Position numbers and translations under genes: made by a program. Under the pieces are notes generated by a model. It saw only the letters and a list, made by a program, of their open reading frames with translations, searched no databases and was not told the DNA's origin. A stretch of 64,000 nucleotides of DNA from Parastagonospora avenae f. sp. tritici 18332-5 (Eukaryota > Ascomycota > Dothideomycetes > Pleosporales > Phaeosphaeriaceae), in NCBI GenBank assembly GCA_022559985.1, contig JAFJTR010000017.1:248001-312000 (forward strand), read 5' to 3'. Below are positions 21,794-32,996 of this stretch, piece after piece. Each line of letters starts with the position of its first letter. Position 1 is the stretch's first letter.

Positions 21794-23745
21794 TTATCTT
21801 GCAATCTCTCCGACACGCTGACGCACCGCACTTTGCTCGCTATGCTGTGCCCCCGTCCGCGTCGCCTTGAGTCTCCCAAGATCATCAACGCCTTTTTCTT
21901 TCACAGGCTTCATTCCCGACGGCGTTCCGCCAAAGCTCACAAGCACCGCAGGATTCGTTGCCGTCAGGTCGTCCATGACGCTAAGTTCGTGCTCTGTGAA
22001 CCACCTCGGCATGAGGAACGTTCGAATGGGGATGAGCGCGATGATGAGTACGGGAAAGCCGATCGCGGCGATGGTCTGTGAAATAGCAACAGTGCAAGCG
22101 ACGCCGAGGATTTGGATTCCGATGAAGAGCCAGATCTTCTTTTGTGAGACGGTGTTGAGCGGGTTGTCGCGTTGGACGAAGCGGTGTTCAGACATGAGAT
22201 ACATGAATTTTGCGAGGATGCCGTTGGATTCGATGGAACCCCACTGGAATACTTTTAGCATTGGACAAGGTATGGTAATATAAGACACTTACACCAACGA
22301 CGAAGAAGACACCGGCGAAGACCGCCGCGGGCATGATGTGCAGGACTGTTAGGAGTGGTCCAGTCATGGTTCCCCAGATCGCCATGCCCATAAGGAAATG
22401 ACTGACGCGCTGTTCCACGACTGCTGTCGCCTGAACCACTGGCTTCCTTATCTCACCACCATCTTTTGTTTCAGTGACTTCTAGCTTGGTTTCGTAGATC
22501 GTGAGAGAGTCGGTATGCACAGGAGCTTGCGGGACAAGTCCATTGGGTAAAGGCAGTCCGAGAATGCCGCTAACAAAGCAAGTACAGCCCAGAAGGAAGA
22601 AGTCCCAGTGAAAGCCAGCAGGCTTCTTCAGTGGATATTGTCGTGCTTGTGCTGTGAGCGAGGAGACGTTGTGATCATAGTAGAACAACAACATCATCAG
22701 GAACCCAAATGGAACAGCCACGAAGATCCACTTCACATCCAGGTTCCAGAAGTCGATGACCCAATTCCTGGCTACAGTCGGCTCGAATGCGCCAACAGTT
22801 GGTACGCGATAAATTTCCGTGTTTGCGAGTCGACCAGGAAACCAATAGAAGCCGACCCAGAAGAAGGTTGGGAATGCGAAGGAGTAGTCGGCGAGTATTC
22901 CTCGGACCCAGGGCTTCCAGAGCGTGCTGCTGCCGAGCTTCTCGAGACCGTAGACGGAGCCGAAATACAGAATAGCAATGACGATGGAGAGGTAGCCGCC
23001 TGCGATCGTAGTGGGTTCGAAGAGGTAGACGAGTTCTTCAACGCCCTTGACTATAGATGATGTCGGTTACGATTCTCTGGGTTGACATATCATTAGGGAG
23101 TATACGTACTGCAATAAATGATGCCAACATACATGCCAAACGTTTCGCTCGAGAAGTCGGTAACGTACGCCATGTAGTCGCAGTAATTTCCAAACGATAC
23201 GATCCAGTGGAAGATGGCGGCCCAGATGCCTACCCATGCTGTGAAGGCAGGGTAGATGATGGGATCGTGCATTTGGATGATGTCGTAGATGGTGTAATTG
23301 AACAACGCGATCAATCCGGTCACTCCAACAATAGTGAGCGGTTGACAGGATAGAAGACTGAACACCATTGCTGCCAGTGCGGATGAGAATAAAGCTTCAT
23401 TGATGCCAAAGAAGCCGCCTGTGCGTCTGTACATGTCGAGCGTAAACGCAATGGCTGGCAGAACGCTGTCATCGTTGGCGAGAGGTACATTATAGTTGAG
23501 GGTAGAGCTTACTTGACAAAGTACATTCGAACTGTGCTTGCAAACACTCTGTACGTAAACGCGTCTCGAATATCGCTCCAGTAATAAGGCGCTCGTCGCT
23601 TCACATCGTGGTACATGCCGCGTCCGGGGCGAAGTATGCGCCATCTTCGCCAGCCTTTTTCGCCTTGAAATGTGTATGATTCGGTCGTCTTGATTCTGTC
23701 CAATCTATCGCCGTTCCGTTCAGGATCCTCGGCCTTTTCTCCCAT
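21794..23745 (-). CDS. BOR1: SLC4-family anion (borate/bicarbonate-type) transporter
   Basis: Exons 23513-23745, 23110-23465, 22293-23050 and 21794-22243 give 598 residues, close to yeast Bor1p (576). The family exports borate across the plasma membrane, and fungal members also influence vacuolar trafficking. Visible are a cytosolic start (MGEKAEDPERNGDR), WRILRPGRGMYHDVKRRAPY, about 12 hydrophobic helices including FSLLSCQPLTIVGVTGLIAL and FGSVYGLEKLG, and the late conserved stretch VGWGSIESNG. Introns of 46-59 bp are GT-AG. For the last intron GTAAGT with TTCCAG was chosen because it yields VVGWGSIESNG; a GTGTAA donor would give a less conserved join. The C-terminal tail is hydrophilic. Transport direction and substrate are inferred from the family. 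Confidence 0.92.
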
Positions 23746-24959
23746 CTTGCTTTTACTGGTACAACGCTTCGAATGTAGATGAGGGACAGAAAGAAGAAAA
23801 AATGCTAACAATCCGATATCAGATTATGCGGTGCACGACAGAGGCGCAGGTATCACGATGCCGACCCAATGAAATACCATTCTGCTCCTAGACCCTGAGC
23901 ATTCTGCTCTCTTATACCAAGCCAACCAGATTGCGCAACCAGGCTGGTAGACTGCGGTCATTACGGTCGACAGCGGCCGTCGCTCCTTGGCAGATGTGGG
24001 TACTTTGACTCCACCCTAGTGAAGCAGATCGCCGGTGAACACCTCAGTTCTCAATCAGCGTCGGATCATCCGGACGCTGCACGTGAAGTATATCAAAACG
24101 TTGCGAATCAGAAGACTGTCACATTTCGTTGTTATCGTGGCAGTAAACCCTCTGCAGCCACAATCGCGGTTGTGACGAGAATGACGTGCAGGTGATGTTC
24201 GAAATCGTGGTTAACAGATGCAGTTCGCTGCACGTCTTTCTGGTTAGCGCCCGCGCCACATCGACTTTTGTCGGAGGATTGTCCTTGTTCTTCGCCGTTC
24301 AATCTCTCCAGTTGGCTGCCCGAGCAGCAACGGTCGTGCGATGGGCAGAAAAGTCCCATGCTGGTCTCCCAATTCGATATCGACTACGCGATTGTTTCTG
24401 GCATTTTCATGGTTTTCGTGCTGCATCCATCTCCATTTTCTTTGGTGGCTGGCAAGCACGTCCACCTGCATGGCGCTACAGCCAGAAGCTATCGTGTTTT
24501 GCGACGCCTTTTGGAGATGGAGATAATTCCGAGGCTGAATGACTTGAGAATAGCTGTGCCCTATGGGGCAAGGCGCTAAAGAGTTTCTACTCTGTCCACT
24601 TTCTTGCGTGCTGTCGCTGTTGTGATGGTGTTCGCGTGGACCTAACGGCGCATCATGACCCTTGGTTCGTCGGCCTTTCTGCGGTGTTACTTCAAAGTTC
24701 AGACGTCAGTTCAGTCCGCCCCACTACATTGGACATCCTCAAAACTGTCTACTGAACAATTCTTCCTTCCATCCGATTTACGCGACATCTGGCATTAGTC
24801 TCTGGCAAACGGCCCGTTCCACACGATGCATATGTTGCGTTGGGCACGATCATCATCCCAATAGCTTAGACGCGTGACATCTCCGAACCGCGCGCGCTCC
24901 GCCTGTTCAGGCTCAACAAGTGTCTTGTGGATGCGGCTAAAACTGCATCTTTTACCATA
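23746..24959. other. 1.2 kb divergent intergenic region, BOR1 and SET gene
   Basis: BOR1 runs left and the SET-domain gene runs right, so both promoters are here. Frames of up to 118 codons (24186-24542) have no protein-like features and overlap each other on both strands. No repeat or RNA gene is seen. Confidence 0.45.
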
Positions 24960-27079
24960 ATGAACACGCTTGACGGCATCGAGGGCTTATCAGAATGCAT
25001 TGGACGCGCCATACAAGAGCACCTGGCGAGATCCAATCTCAACCTTGCGTGGCCTCAGATTGATAGTCTTGATCATCCAATCCTCCGGTTTGAGGCATTT
25101 ATCGAAGATGCTGGCGCTCTCAGTACGATCGCGCCCCGATCTGAAAAGGTCGCTTCGGTACGTGTGTTTTTCTCCTTCCCACTCGGGTATGAGCTGTATA
25201 ACTCGAACGCATTGACGCCTGCAGTGCGACAGGCATGCATCAATTAGAGCAACATGTGCTCTACAAAGCACTGCGGACACGACCAGACTGCTAGCTTACT
25301 TCACACTGTGGCTACACGGACTGCCACAACGCTCGACCCGTATGAGAACTAAGCTGACATGAGCCCAGCGAACCCTGGACCTGACGGGTATGAAGACACC
25401 TCAACCGTCACGTAGTCCCACGGTAACCCGCAATGTTGCTACTCCCCACGCCGAGGCCCTGCATGATCGGGACGATCAGGAATCAGCCGATGATGACGAT
25501 GATTTGCAGGACGATGCAGCAGCGCAGACTGCTTCGAGGAAGGGCACCGGTGGCCTTCGCGTGGCCAACAGCCAATTGATCCGAGAAGACCTCAGTGAGC
25601 ATCAGCGGCAGATGCAAGTCGACGCGCGCACTTTCCCGAAGCGGAGGAAGGTAGCCTCAGAGAAGTTTGTTTTCCAGCCTTCCACTTTAGATAAGTTGAT
25701 CATCGGCATCTGGGAGCAGGTATGAGGGACTCCTATAATGCACTGCAGATGAAGCGCGAGACTGACTATCCTCTCCGTGTTAGGTGCATGGATCAATAAA
25801 CTTGGACCCTCAGGCAATATTCGAGCAGTTCCAGGTAGCACCAAACAGTGTTTCGAGCGTAGTGCGCCATGCGCCAATGGATGCCGCGCCTGTCGCTCTC
25901 AGCGTCACAACTGAGCCTAGCGGCGGATCTTTCAGTCAGATGAACGTTTTCTGCCGCAAAGTGACACAAGCCAGTCGCGTATGTCGCTCTATCGAGATCA
26001 TCGTACAAGCTCGATGGACAGAGCTGTTCGAGGAGCAAGTCCAGGCGAGAACCACCGCTCATCCAGAACTATCCTCGACAAAGCATAGAAAAGGGGTCTT
26101 TATGGAAGCATGCCAAGACTTTGGCTGGTCAGAAAAAGAGCTTCGCAATAAGATGGCGATCTGGAGAGGCTACAAAGACGTCAAAGATGCGGCAGGCTGG
26201 GCTGCACTAGTTTTTGCCGGCATGGGCATTTACCGGTTCTGCAAATACCGCGTGGGTTTCGACAAGGAAGCTATGCGTCGTCTAAAGAACTTGCGTAACC
26301 GACTGGAGGTAGCAGCAGACACACTGCATCCCCACTGGCGGCAACTACTGGCAATCGTCGGCGAGCCGCAAGCGCTGAAGTACCCGGGACACCCTCACGA
26401 GTGGGTAGTTTACGAGGACGGGTCGGATCCTGTACCGCTTCGACAGACATACATCGAGCATGACCCGTTCTTTTCTTTTGAGCACATCGAGGAATCGGTC
26501 GTCGATGGATCGGTGTGGGGCTGCGAAGACCCTCGCTGGATGCCACAAGAGAGCGCCGTCACAAGAGCCGGCGGAACCTACATGTGCGCCCTTTGCAATG
26601 AGCAGCAGTCCGATGAACCGAAGTTGAATGCCTGTTTCTGTTTCCCGTCGCTGTTTGGCTGTGCCAAACGTAAGCCACCACCGGTTCAAATCTACCGTAC
26701 GGCAGAGGGTAAGAACAACGGTTTAATAGCCCTGACAGCCTTTGAGAGAGGAGCCGCAGTGGGGGAGCTGGTGGGTCTGATAACCAATGGAGTTCGACAT
26801 CTCGACGTTATGGAGGGCTCGACCCCGCTGGCCAAGTATCAAATCTGGCAGGGACGTGAGGGAAATTATACCCGCTTTGCTAACCACAGCTGCAAAGCAA
26901 ATGCACAAACGTCCAACTTCACATGGCTGGACACGCAGCGCGTGATTTTGGTCAGCAAAGGAATCGAAGCTGGGTCCGAAATAACAGTGGATTATGGCGA
27001 CAAGTACTGGGCAGGCTTGGACAAGTCGTGCTTGTGTGGCGAAACATGCTGCAGATACAAGCGCGATGGCAGGAGATGA
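24960..27079 (+). CDS. SET-domain protein (putative lysine methyltransferase)
   Basis: Exons 24960-25157, 25369-25719 and 25784-27079 give 614 residues. Introns are 211 and 64 bp, phase 0. An acidic, disordered part (residues ~70-125, DRDDQESADDDDD) is followed by a helical middle region (WTELFEEQVQARTTAH, GVFMEACQDFGWSEKELRN) of a kind seen in other fungal SET proteins. The C-terminal catalytic part has NNGLIALTAFERGAAVGEL, the S-adenosylmethionine site RFANHSCKAN, the lasso-like SEITVDYGDKYWAG and a post-SET CLCGETCC cluster. A Cys-rich YMCALCNEQQ...CFCFPSLFGCAKR lies before SET. Methyl transfer to a histone or other protein is inferred; the target is unknown. Exon 1 is the least certain part: intron 1 is long and a different first exon is possible. 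Confidence 0.82.
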
Positions 27080-27265
27080 TCTTCGTTGCTCAGTAATACA
27101 CATGGCCCAGGCCAAAAAGTAGACATAATATACATATTAATACATAAAGCAACATGAGCGGAGCCTTGGAAGAGAACGTGCCGGTGAATATATTCGGTCC
27201 GTGCTTATCGATAAGCGCATCCATGTCCAAAATTTCCTAGCCGCTACTTTGACGATCGCAAGAAC

Positions 27266-28935
27266 ATGACAGCCGCAGCAAACATGGCCAACCACTACCC
27301 TAGCTCGGATGAGGAGATCATGGAGGCACAGATGGGTTCAAGAAAGAGGAGGAAGACGTCGAGTGATTCAGAATCCGACACAGCATCCCGAGCACCTGCA
27401 ACAACCCCAATTTCTCGCGTCAAGCCAGCCAAGGACCGGGCAGGACTTCAGGCCGCCTCGAGAGTAGCAGCATCGAAAGCTATCATTCCTGAGGGGAATG
27501 GCAAGGATAAAGTCAGTTTTGCTTCCATTGATGTTGCGCCATGGCTTGTGGCATCCCTCGCGTCAATGGAGATCAAGCGACCCACCGGCATTCAGAAGGC
27601 GTGTATACCTGAGATTCTCAAGGGCCGCGACTGTATAGGTGGCTCGAGAACAGGTACCGGTAAAACAGTCGCCTTCTCCGTCCCTATTCTTCAAAAGTGG
27701 GCAGAGGACCCGAGCGGAATCTTTGGCCTGATCATCACGTAAGTATATCTATACATGAAACTTGACAGCTTAAACGTACAACCATCTAAAAACGGAGACT
27801 TGAACGCGTACATGAAGCCGCCAGTTGCATTTTTTTTTCCACAATATACTGACACGCGTATAGTCCCACTCGCGAGCTGGCTATACAAATCTACGAACAA
27901 GTCAAAGCCATCTCAGCTCCGCAATCCATGAAGCCCATCCTCGTAACCGGCGGCTCTGATCAACGCGAACAAGCCATCGCCCTAGCATCCCGTCCGCACG
28001 TGGTAATCGCCACCCCAGGTCGTCTCGCCGAGCACATTAAAACCTCTGGCGAAGACACCATCTGTGGCCTCCGCCGCGTGCGCTTTGTCGTCTTCGACGA
28101 AGCCGACCGGCTCCTCGCTCCCGGACGCGGTTCCATGCTCCCTGACCTCGAAACCTGCCTCTCCGTCCTCCCGCCTAAGGAACGGCGCCAAACGCTCCTA
28201 TTCACCGCGACCGTCACCCCCGAAGTCCTGGCGCTGAAATCGCAGCCGCGAGCACCGGGCCGTCTCCCCATCTTCGTATGCGAAGTCGATACCGAAGCGT
28301 TCGCTACGCCTGCATCGCTCAGCCAATTGTATCTGCAAACCCCCGTCACGCACAAGGAATGCTACCTGCACGTGCTCCTCCTAACACCTCTCAACGTAAC
28401 CAAATCTGTCATTATCTTCTGCAATCGTACAAAGACGGCTACACTGCTGGAATATATGCTGCGTATGCTCGATCACCGCGTCACAGCCCTGCACTCCGGG
28501 CTCAAACAGCAAGACCGCATTTCCAACCTCGCTCGTTTCCGCGCCCAAGCCGCGCGCATCCTCGTCGCCACGGACGTCGCAGCGCGCGGTCTCGATATCC
28601 CCGAAGTAGGCCTCGTGATTAACTTCGACGTCCCGCGCGATCCGGACGATTACATCCACCGGGTGGGACGAACGGCGCGTGCGGGTCGGGCGGGTACGTC
28701 GGTGACGTTCATCGGGCAGCGCGATGTGGAGTTGGTGTTGGCGATTGAAGAGAGGGTTGGTGGCAAGATGGGAGAATTTGAAGAGGAGGGGGTGAGTGTG
28801 GAGGGCAGGGTTGTGAGGGATGCGCTGAAGATTGTGACGGAGAAGAAGCGCGAGGCGCTGTTGAATATTGAGGAGGGAAGGGATGTTAAGGGGAATAGGA
28901 CGGTGGGGATGAAGAAGAGGAGGGTTGTGGAGTGA
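27266..28935 (+). CDS. DBP8: DEAD-box RNA helicase Dbp8
   Basis: Exons 27266-27738 and 27864-28935 give 514 residues. Dbp8 is a nucleolar ATP-dependent RNA helicase needed for 18S rRNA and 40S subunit assembly. Motifs in order: Q motif ([14 protein letters not shown]), Walker [34 protein letters not shown] (motif III with Thr, as in this subfamily), [28 protein letters not shown] and [13 protein letters not shown]. The N-terminus is charged ([16 protein letters not shown]), the C-terminus basic ([10 protein letters not shown]). The 125 bp intron splits the Thr codon of the PTRELA block. ATG 27266 is first; ATG 27284 is close and possible. The last coding bases are repeated 2.4 kb downstream beyond the F-box locus. 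Confidence 0.93.
28891..28923 (+). repeat. left copy of 33 bp direct repeat (end of DBP8)
   Basis: These bases, coding for the last residues of DBP8, recur at 31288-31320 with one mismatch in 33 (29 bp identical from 28895). The next ~15 bp are also alike but diverged, mostly by G/A differences. The two copies bracket the broken F-box locus. Confidence 0.9.
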
Positions 28936-29599
28936 GTGGAGGAATGGACGATTCAAAGCAAGTGCAAAAGGTGTCAGCTCATCCAACAGCCTGGAAGTTT
29001 TTCGTCCTACCGACCGTCTGAATTCTAAGGTTACGTAGCCACTCTGCACAGGCAACATTAACCTGGCTGCCGTTTGTAGTCCAAGCTAGTTGAGTACAAG
29101 TAACTTACTTATTGTCGTTTATGTATCTCTCGTACGTCACGATCTTGATGTTTGCTGGAAACTAACCCTGTTCAAAAAGATGTCCGAACTCCTTCTCAGC
29201 TTGGGTTGTAGCTGCTGCCTTTGTATGCCACTAGTGTCTCCCATTCAACTGTAAGTTCAGCCCTTGGTCTTCACCTGGTACCGCGAAACAAGCGGCTAGG
29301 TAAGGAGGAGGCGCTGGAAGCAAACGTATAGTACGGCGCAGACGCGTACTATTTCCCTTGACCCAAAGAGGGAAAGAGGGATTAGTAATCTTCACAGCTG
29401 TAATAAAACTCTCCTACCGTCTTAGCGCTACAAAGAGTCTGCTTTTGCACTACTACACCTCCATCTATCGCTTAGCCGTATTGCGACATCAAACGCAAAA
29501 CAATTCTTTTCAGCTGCAATGCGGCGCTAGGTTACCTGCAATCTCCTTGCAACACTATCTTACTCTCTCTGGCCTAAGGGTCTCGATTGAGACATCTAC
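28936..29599. other. intergenic region with an inverted repeat
   Basis: This holds the DBP8 3' end and the front of the F-box locus. A perfect 8 bp inverted repeat ATAGTACG/CGTACTAT with a 9 bp loop is at 29328-29335/29345-29352. No gene is seen. Confidence 0.5.
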
Positions 29600-30933
29600 A
29601 TGACCACCGGTGGAGATGAGCGTGTTCCCTACCACATTCATGTCCGACCTAGTTGCATCCGCACAGTCGCGTCCCAGCACGGCGCAAACCTGTCTGCCTT
29701 TTCCCAGCTTCCCGACGAACTCCAGCTTCATATACTCACCCTGTGCTCTGACAGCTGCCTCTTCCAGCTTATGCACACTTCTTCTAAGCTTCGCATCGAA
29801 GCGTCAAAGCTGTTCTGGAGAAGGAGAGACGTATACTTCTTGGTGGAAGCGCAATGGCTCATCGAAAAAGCCTACCCAGGCCAGTCGTACTGGGACATGG
29901 CATTTCTCGCCAACGTGCAAAACGTAGAAGTCGAATGTCCCGGGTCAATAAGCGGGCAGATCTGCCGGAAACGAGACGAAAAGCGAGAAATTCAACACGC
30001 TCTTGTGCATGTCTTCTGGGCTTCTCTACAAAACAGGTTTCCTAATGCAAAAACGGTGATAATAAACCATAATGTCCGTACGCAAGTACGGCTTAATTCA
30101 CGGCGCAATTGCGGCTCAATACAGTCTGTGCGCCAAGGGGCCACATGTAGATAAGAACCCTCCTTCTCCGCAAGGAGAGAGAGGGCAGTAGTCAAGTAAT
30201 CAACAGAATCATCTTGCCTGCTCACCTTTTGGCGTACGCCTGCGGGCGTACACATCCAATACCCGGTCAACCGACACATAACGAAGAAATCACTAGCTAG
30301 GACGATAAGGGTGAGCCATTCCCACTCGCGCTACAACTGCTACTCCGAGCTTGTCCCAAAGGCATCATGTGCTCTGTTTTCCACCTCGAAAAACAACCTG
30401 GCACCACTGACTGGCGCACCGCCATGTATCAACGCTGCCTATTCCGCCAGACAGCGAGCGCGGAATAGCGCAAGAGCGCGCCATTCAACGTCCACAAGAC
30501 AGTCCTAATGCCATCCAAGCACTTCAACGGGCCCGTCGGGCGTTTCCGCAAACTGCAGTATCAATCCTACTATCACATCCATCTGCAGGAGTACGGTCTG
30601 TGGCCGCTGATGGTCGAAGCCCTAGACCGCCATTTTTTCGACCGAGGATGTAATGCGTCTATCGCTTACCCTCTTCCTAGCTATGAAGTCTACTTTAATC
30701 AGGCTGGGGAGTGGACAATCCATGCCGCAAAGACACACTACCAAGAGTGGAAACGCCTCCTAGAAATACTACCTAGCACCAGTGTAGGAGCTGCGCTGAG
30801 AAATCGCGCCGAAGCGCTAGAACAGGCGAAAAGGAAGTTACAAGCGCAATTCGAGGATATCAGAGATGCGTGGGTTGCAGGCGGTGAAACGACGCAGAGA
30901 GATCAGGCGTGGCTGGGTGGAACGGATAGATAA
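29600..30933 (+). pseudogene. broken F-box-like gene
   Basis: The first part (29600-30073) encodes FSQLPDELQLHILTLCSDSC, an F-box-like start, then FWRRRDVYFLVEAQWLIEK and PNAKTVIINHN. The frame is then lost for 227 bp and resumes at 30301 with KGEPFPLALQLLLRACPKG. A TAG stop at 30466-30468 interrupts the same frame, which continues through RFRKLQYQSYYHIHLQEYG to a stop at 30931-30933. The 227 bp start with GT and end with AG and keep phase, so they could be an intron or a small insert with palindromes near both ends. The in-frame TAG is not removable by an evident intron, so the locus is read as a pseudogene. F-box proteins normally link substrates to SCF ubiquitin ligases. An assembly error or two separate genes are the alternatives. 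Confidence 0.65.
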
Positions 30934-31390
30934 TGAGGCTGCTTGGGAGACGGAAGAGCGGGGTGAGAAGAGCGAGCTTTGGAAAGAGTTTATGTATAAC
31001 TTGTATCCTGCTTATTTGTAACTGCGTGAGCAGTGTCGGGTTGGAGGCTGCGGATGAACGCTTGTATTGCTATCTGTTATTATGTTGTGATCTAGGTCTA
31101 CAGGAGCTCTCGGCTCTGAGGTAAGTACACTTGCCCACCGGGCAGTGCCTGCTACAACTAGAATATCACATGACTTTAGTCACGTGGTTACATTATTAGA
31201 CGGCACCTGTGAGCTGGGTTTGTACACGGGCATCGAGTCGTTTGCGGAATAACATAGCACATCCGTCCACACGTTCCCCCTAAAATAGGGCATAGGACGG
31301 TGGGGATGAAGAAGAGGAGGAGGATTGTAAGTTAGTGTGAGCTCGCAAGGGAAAGAAAGATTGATTGATGGATGTGGTATGCGATGTTAT
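30934..31390. other. intergenic junction region
   Basis: This contains the right copy of the DBP8-tail repeat (31288-31320) and, just before it, a CCCTAAAATAGGG near-palindrome at 31278-31290. The remainder is the downstream region of the F-box relic and of the FMN-binding gene. No gene is seen. Confidence 0.5.
31288..31320 (+). repeat. right copy of 33 bp direct repeat (DBP8 tail-like)
   Basis: It matches 28891-28923 at 32 of 33 bases. Read in the DBP8 frame it would give [10 protein letters not shown] then RIVS and a stop at 31333-31335, itself a credible Dbp8 end. This could therefore be the original tail of DBP8, displaced by insertion, or a duplicate. Confidence 0.9.
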
Positions 31391-32391
31391 TTACTTCCCC
31401 CCATCCATCCTCACCGCCTCAAACGCATACCCCCTCGCCCCGCTCGTTTCCTTCTGCCTCCACTGCTCGATATACCCCTCCATTCCCTCCCTCTCATTCT
31501 CCCTCCCTTCAACCGGCTCCCCCCACGTCCCCCAATACGGCACCTGTACACTATTAGCCCAGCCCTCTCACCCTTCCCCTTCCCTCACACTCACAACACC
31601 CGTCCAAACCTGCCTCCTCAACTCCTTATCCCCCAAATCCGCCCTATCCTCACTCGGCCCGCCCACTCTCACCTTCGCACTCCCCCCTACCACCTTTACC
31701 TTAAGCACCCCCGTACTCCTAATCTCCGCGCTCGTCGGCGGCACGCGAGACTTGTCCCACCTGCCCGGCAGCATATTCTCCGTGATGAGTTTCATCGCGT
31801 AGAGCGCTTCGGTTGGATCGGTGACGAGGCTAGCGTGCCCGTAGACGAGGGCGGAGCGGTAGTTGCAGGAGTTGTGGAAGGGGGTGAGGGAGAGGACGAG
31901 GCCGTCGAGGAAAGTAGCAGAGACGGTTATTGGCAGTCCCTTTTCGTCGTTATCATGGTTGTTTTTTCCCTGGCGGAATAAGCGCGCGGAGACGTAGCCG
32001 TGGATGTAGATGTCCTGCACGCTGGTATTCGCATCGGCTTCTTGATCCTATTTCACACACACTTCAGCACCTCACTCTCACATCCCCTTCTCCCAACTCC
32101 CCGCTATTCCCTCCTTTCATGCTACGCACCTCGAAATCCCCAGTACATCCCAGCATCGGCAGGACCACCGGAAACTCGTGCTCGGGATCATTGAATGACA
32201 CGTGTAAGACAGGGCACGCATTCACCAATCCATGAATCGTCTCGAAATCATATTTCCCTGTGCGTTTCTTGTTAGCTAAAAATCTTGTTGGAGCAACAGC
32301 AACATCGTCGTGGGGAGAAGAAGGACGGACCGCGGGCTGGTAAACGGCCGAGTTTGTTCAGGGGGGTTTGGGGGTATGAGGGAGAGGCCAT
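31391..32391 (-). CDS. FMN-binding split-barrel (pyridoxamine-phosphate-oxidase-like) protein
   Basis: Exons 32331-32391, 32130-32257, 31595-32047 and 31391-31543 give 264 residues. The N-terminus has LPARGKYDFETIHGLVNACP then LHVSFNDPEHEFPVVLPMLG, the middle IYIHGYVSARLF, CNYRSALVYGHASLVTDPTE and GRWDKSRVPPTSAEIRSTGV, typical of the flavin-nucleotide-binding family with a split-barrel fold. Such proteins bind FMN and often act as flavin reductases or unknown oxidoreductases; the substrate here is unknown. All three introns are in phase (branch GCTAAC in the first). The first donor is GTCCGT, slightly unusual. The C-terminal exon (VPYWGTWGEPVEGREN...YIEQW) is family-like but more variable. 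It lies head-to-tail downstream of the Vid24 gene. Confidence 0.86.
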
Positions 32392-32996
32392 GATGTCTTT
32401 CTCTTCTCTTCTTTATCTCGTCTTTCTAGCTACTCTGATAGTCCGTAAATACCGCTCTGATACCCTCTCTTTCCCTCCAACAGTTCAACTTTATGTACCT
32501 CCCCAAAACCCGTTTCTCTGTCAAGTCTGACTCCTTTCTCTCACACGCGCCCTGGTGTCATCTCTAGTCCGCCTGTTAGTGACGCTTGCTGCATGCGGAA
32601 GCGGGGCAGATAATCGCAGCTCGATGATTGGCGCGCCGGGAAGCTTGCAGCTGTGACGCGAGGCGTGTAGAGCGTGTAGACATGCATTGGGGGAGTGTGT
32701 GTAATGCTGATGTGGATAGTGCAGGGTAAACGGGGGGAGAGGTGGGTATTCCAGGGAAACGCGATGTATGACTTCAACGTCCGTGACTCTTGAAGGCCAA
32801 AAGAAAGCGTAATCATTTGTAAAGTAAGTCTTGAATGTTGATATTCCCAGACTTCTAATGCATCTACACATTCTTCTCTCATCTCTCTAACCATATAAAT
32901 ACCTCGATCCCAAAAAAAGCCTCAATGGGCGGTCCCGATCCCAAACCCCAAAACGCCAATATATGCAACCCCCCTTTCCCTCCCTTTCCCCTTTCA
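32392..32996. other. upstream region of the FMN-binding gene
   Basis: This is about 600 bp between the start of the FMN-binding gene and the 3' end of the Vid24-type gene, both on the minus strand. A CT-rich tract (32396-32436 on the plus strand) directly flanks the start codon. No gene is seen. Confidence 0.45.

Noticed and set aside
28381..29058. 225-codon minus-strand frame
   Set aside because: Antisense shadow of the DBP8 helicase domain.
31278..31290. Telomere-like CCCTAA at the F-box locus junction
   Set aside because: Only one unit with an imperfect inverse; not a telomeric array, so chance is likely.
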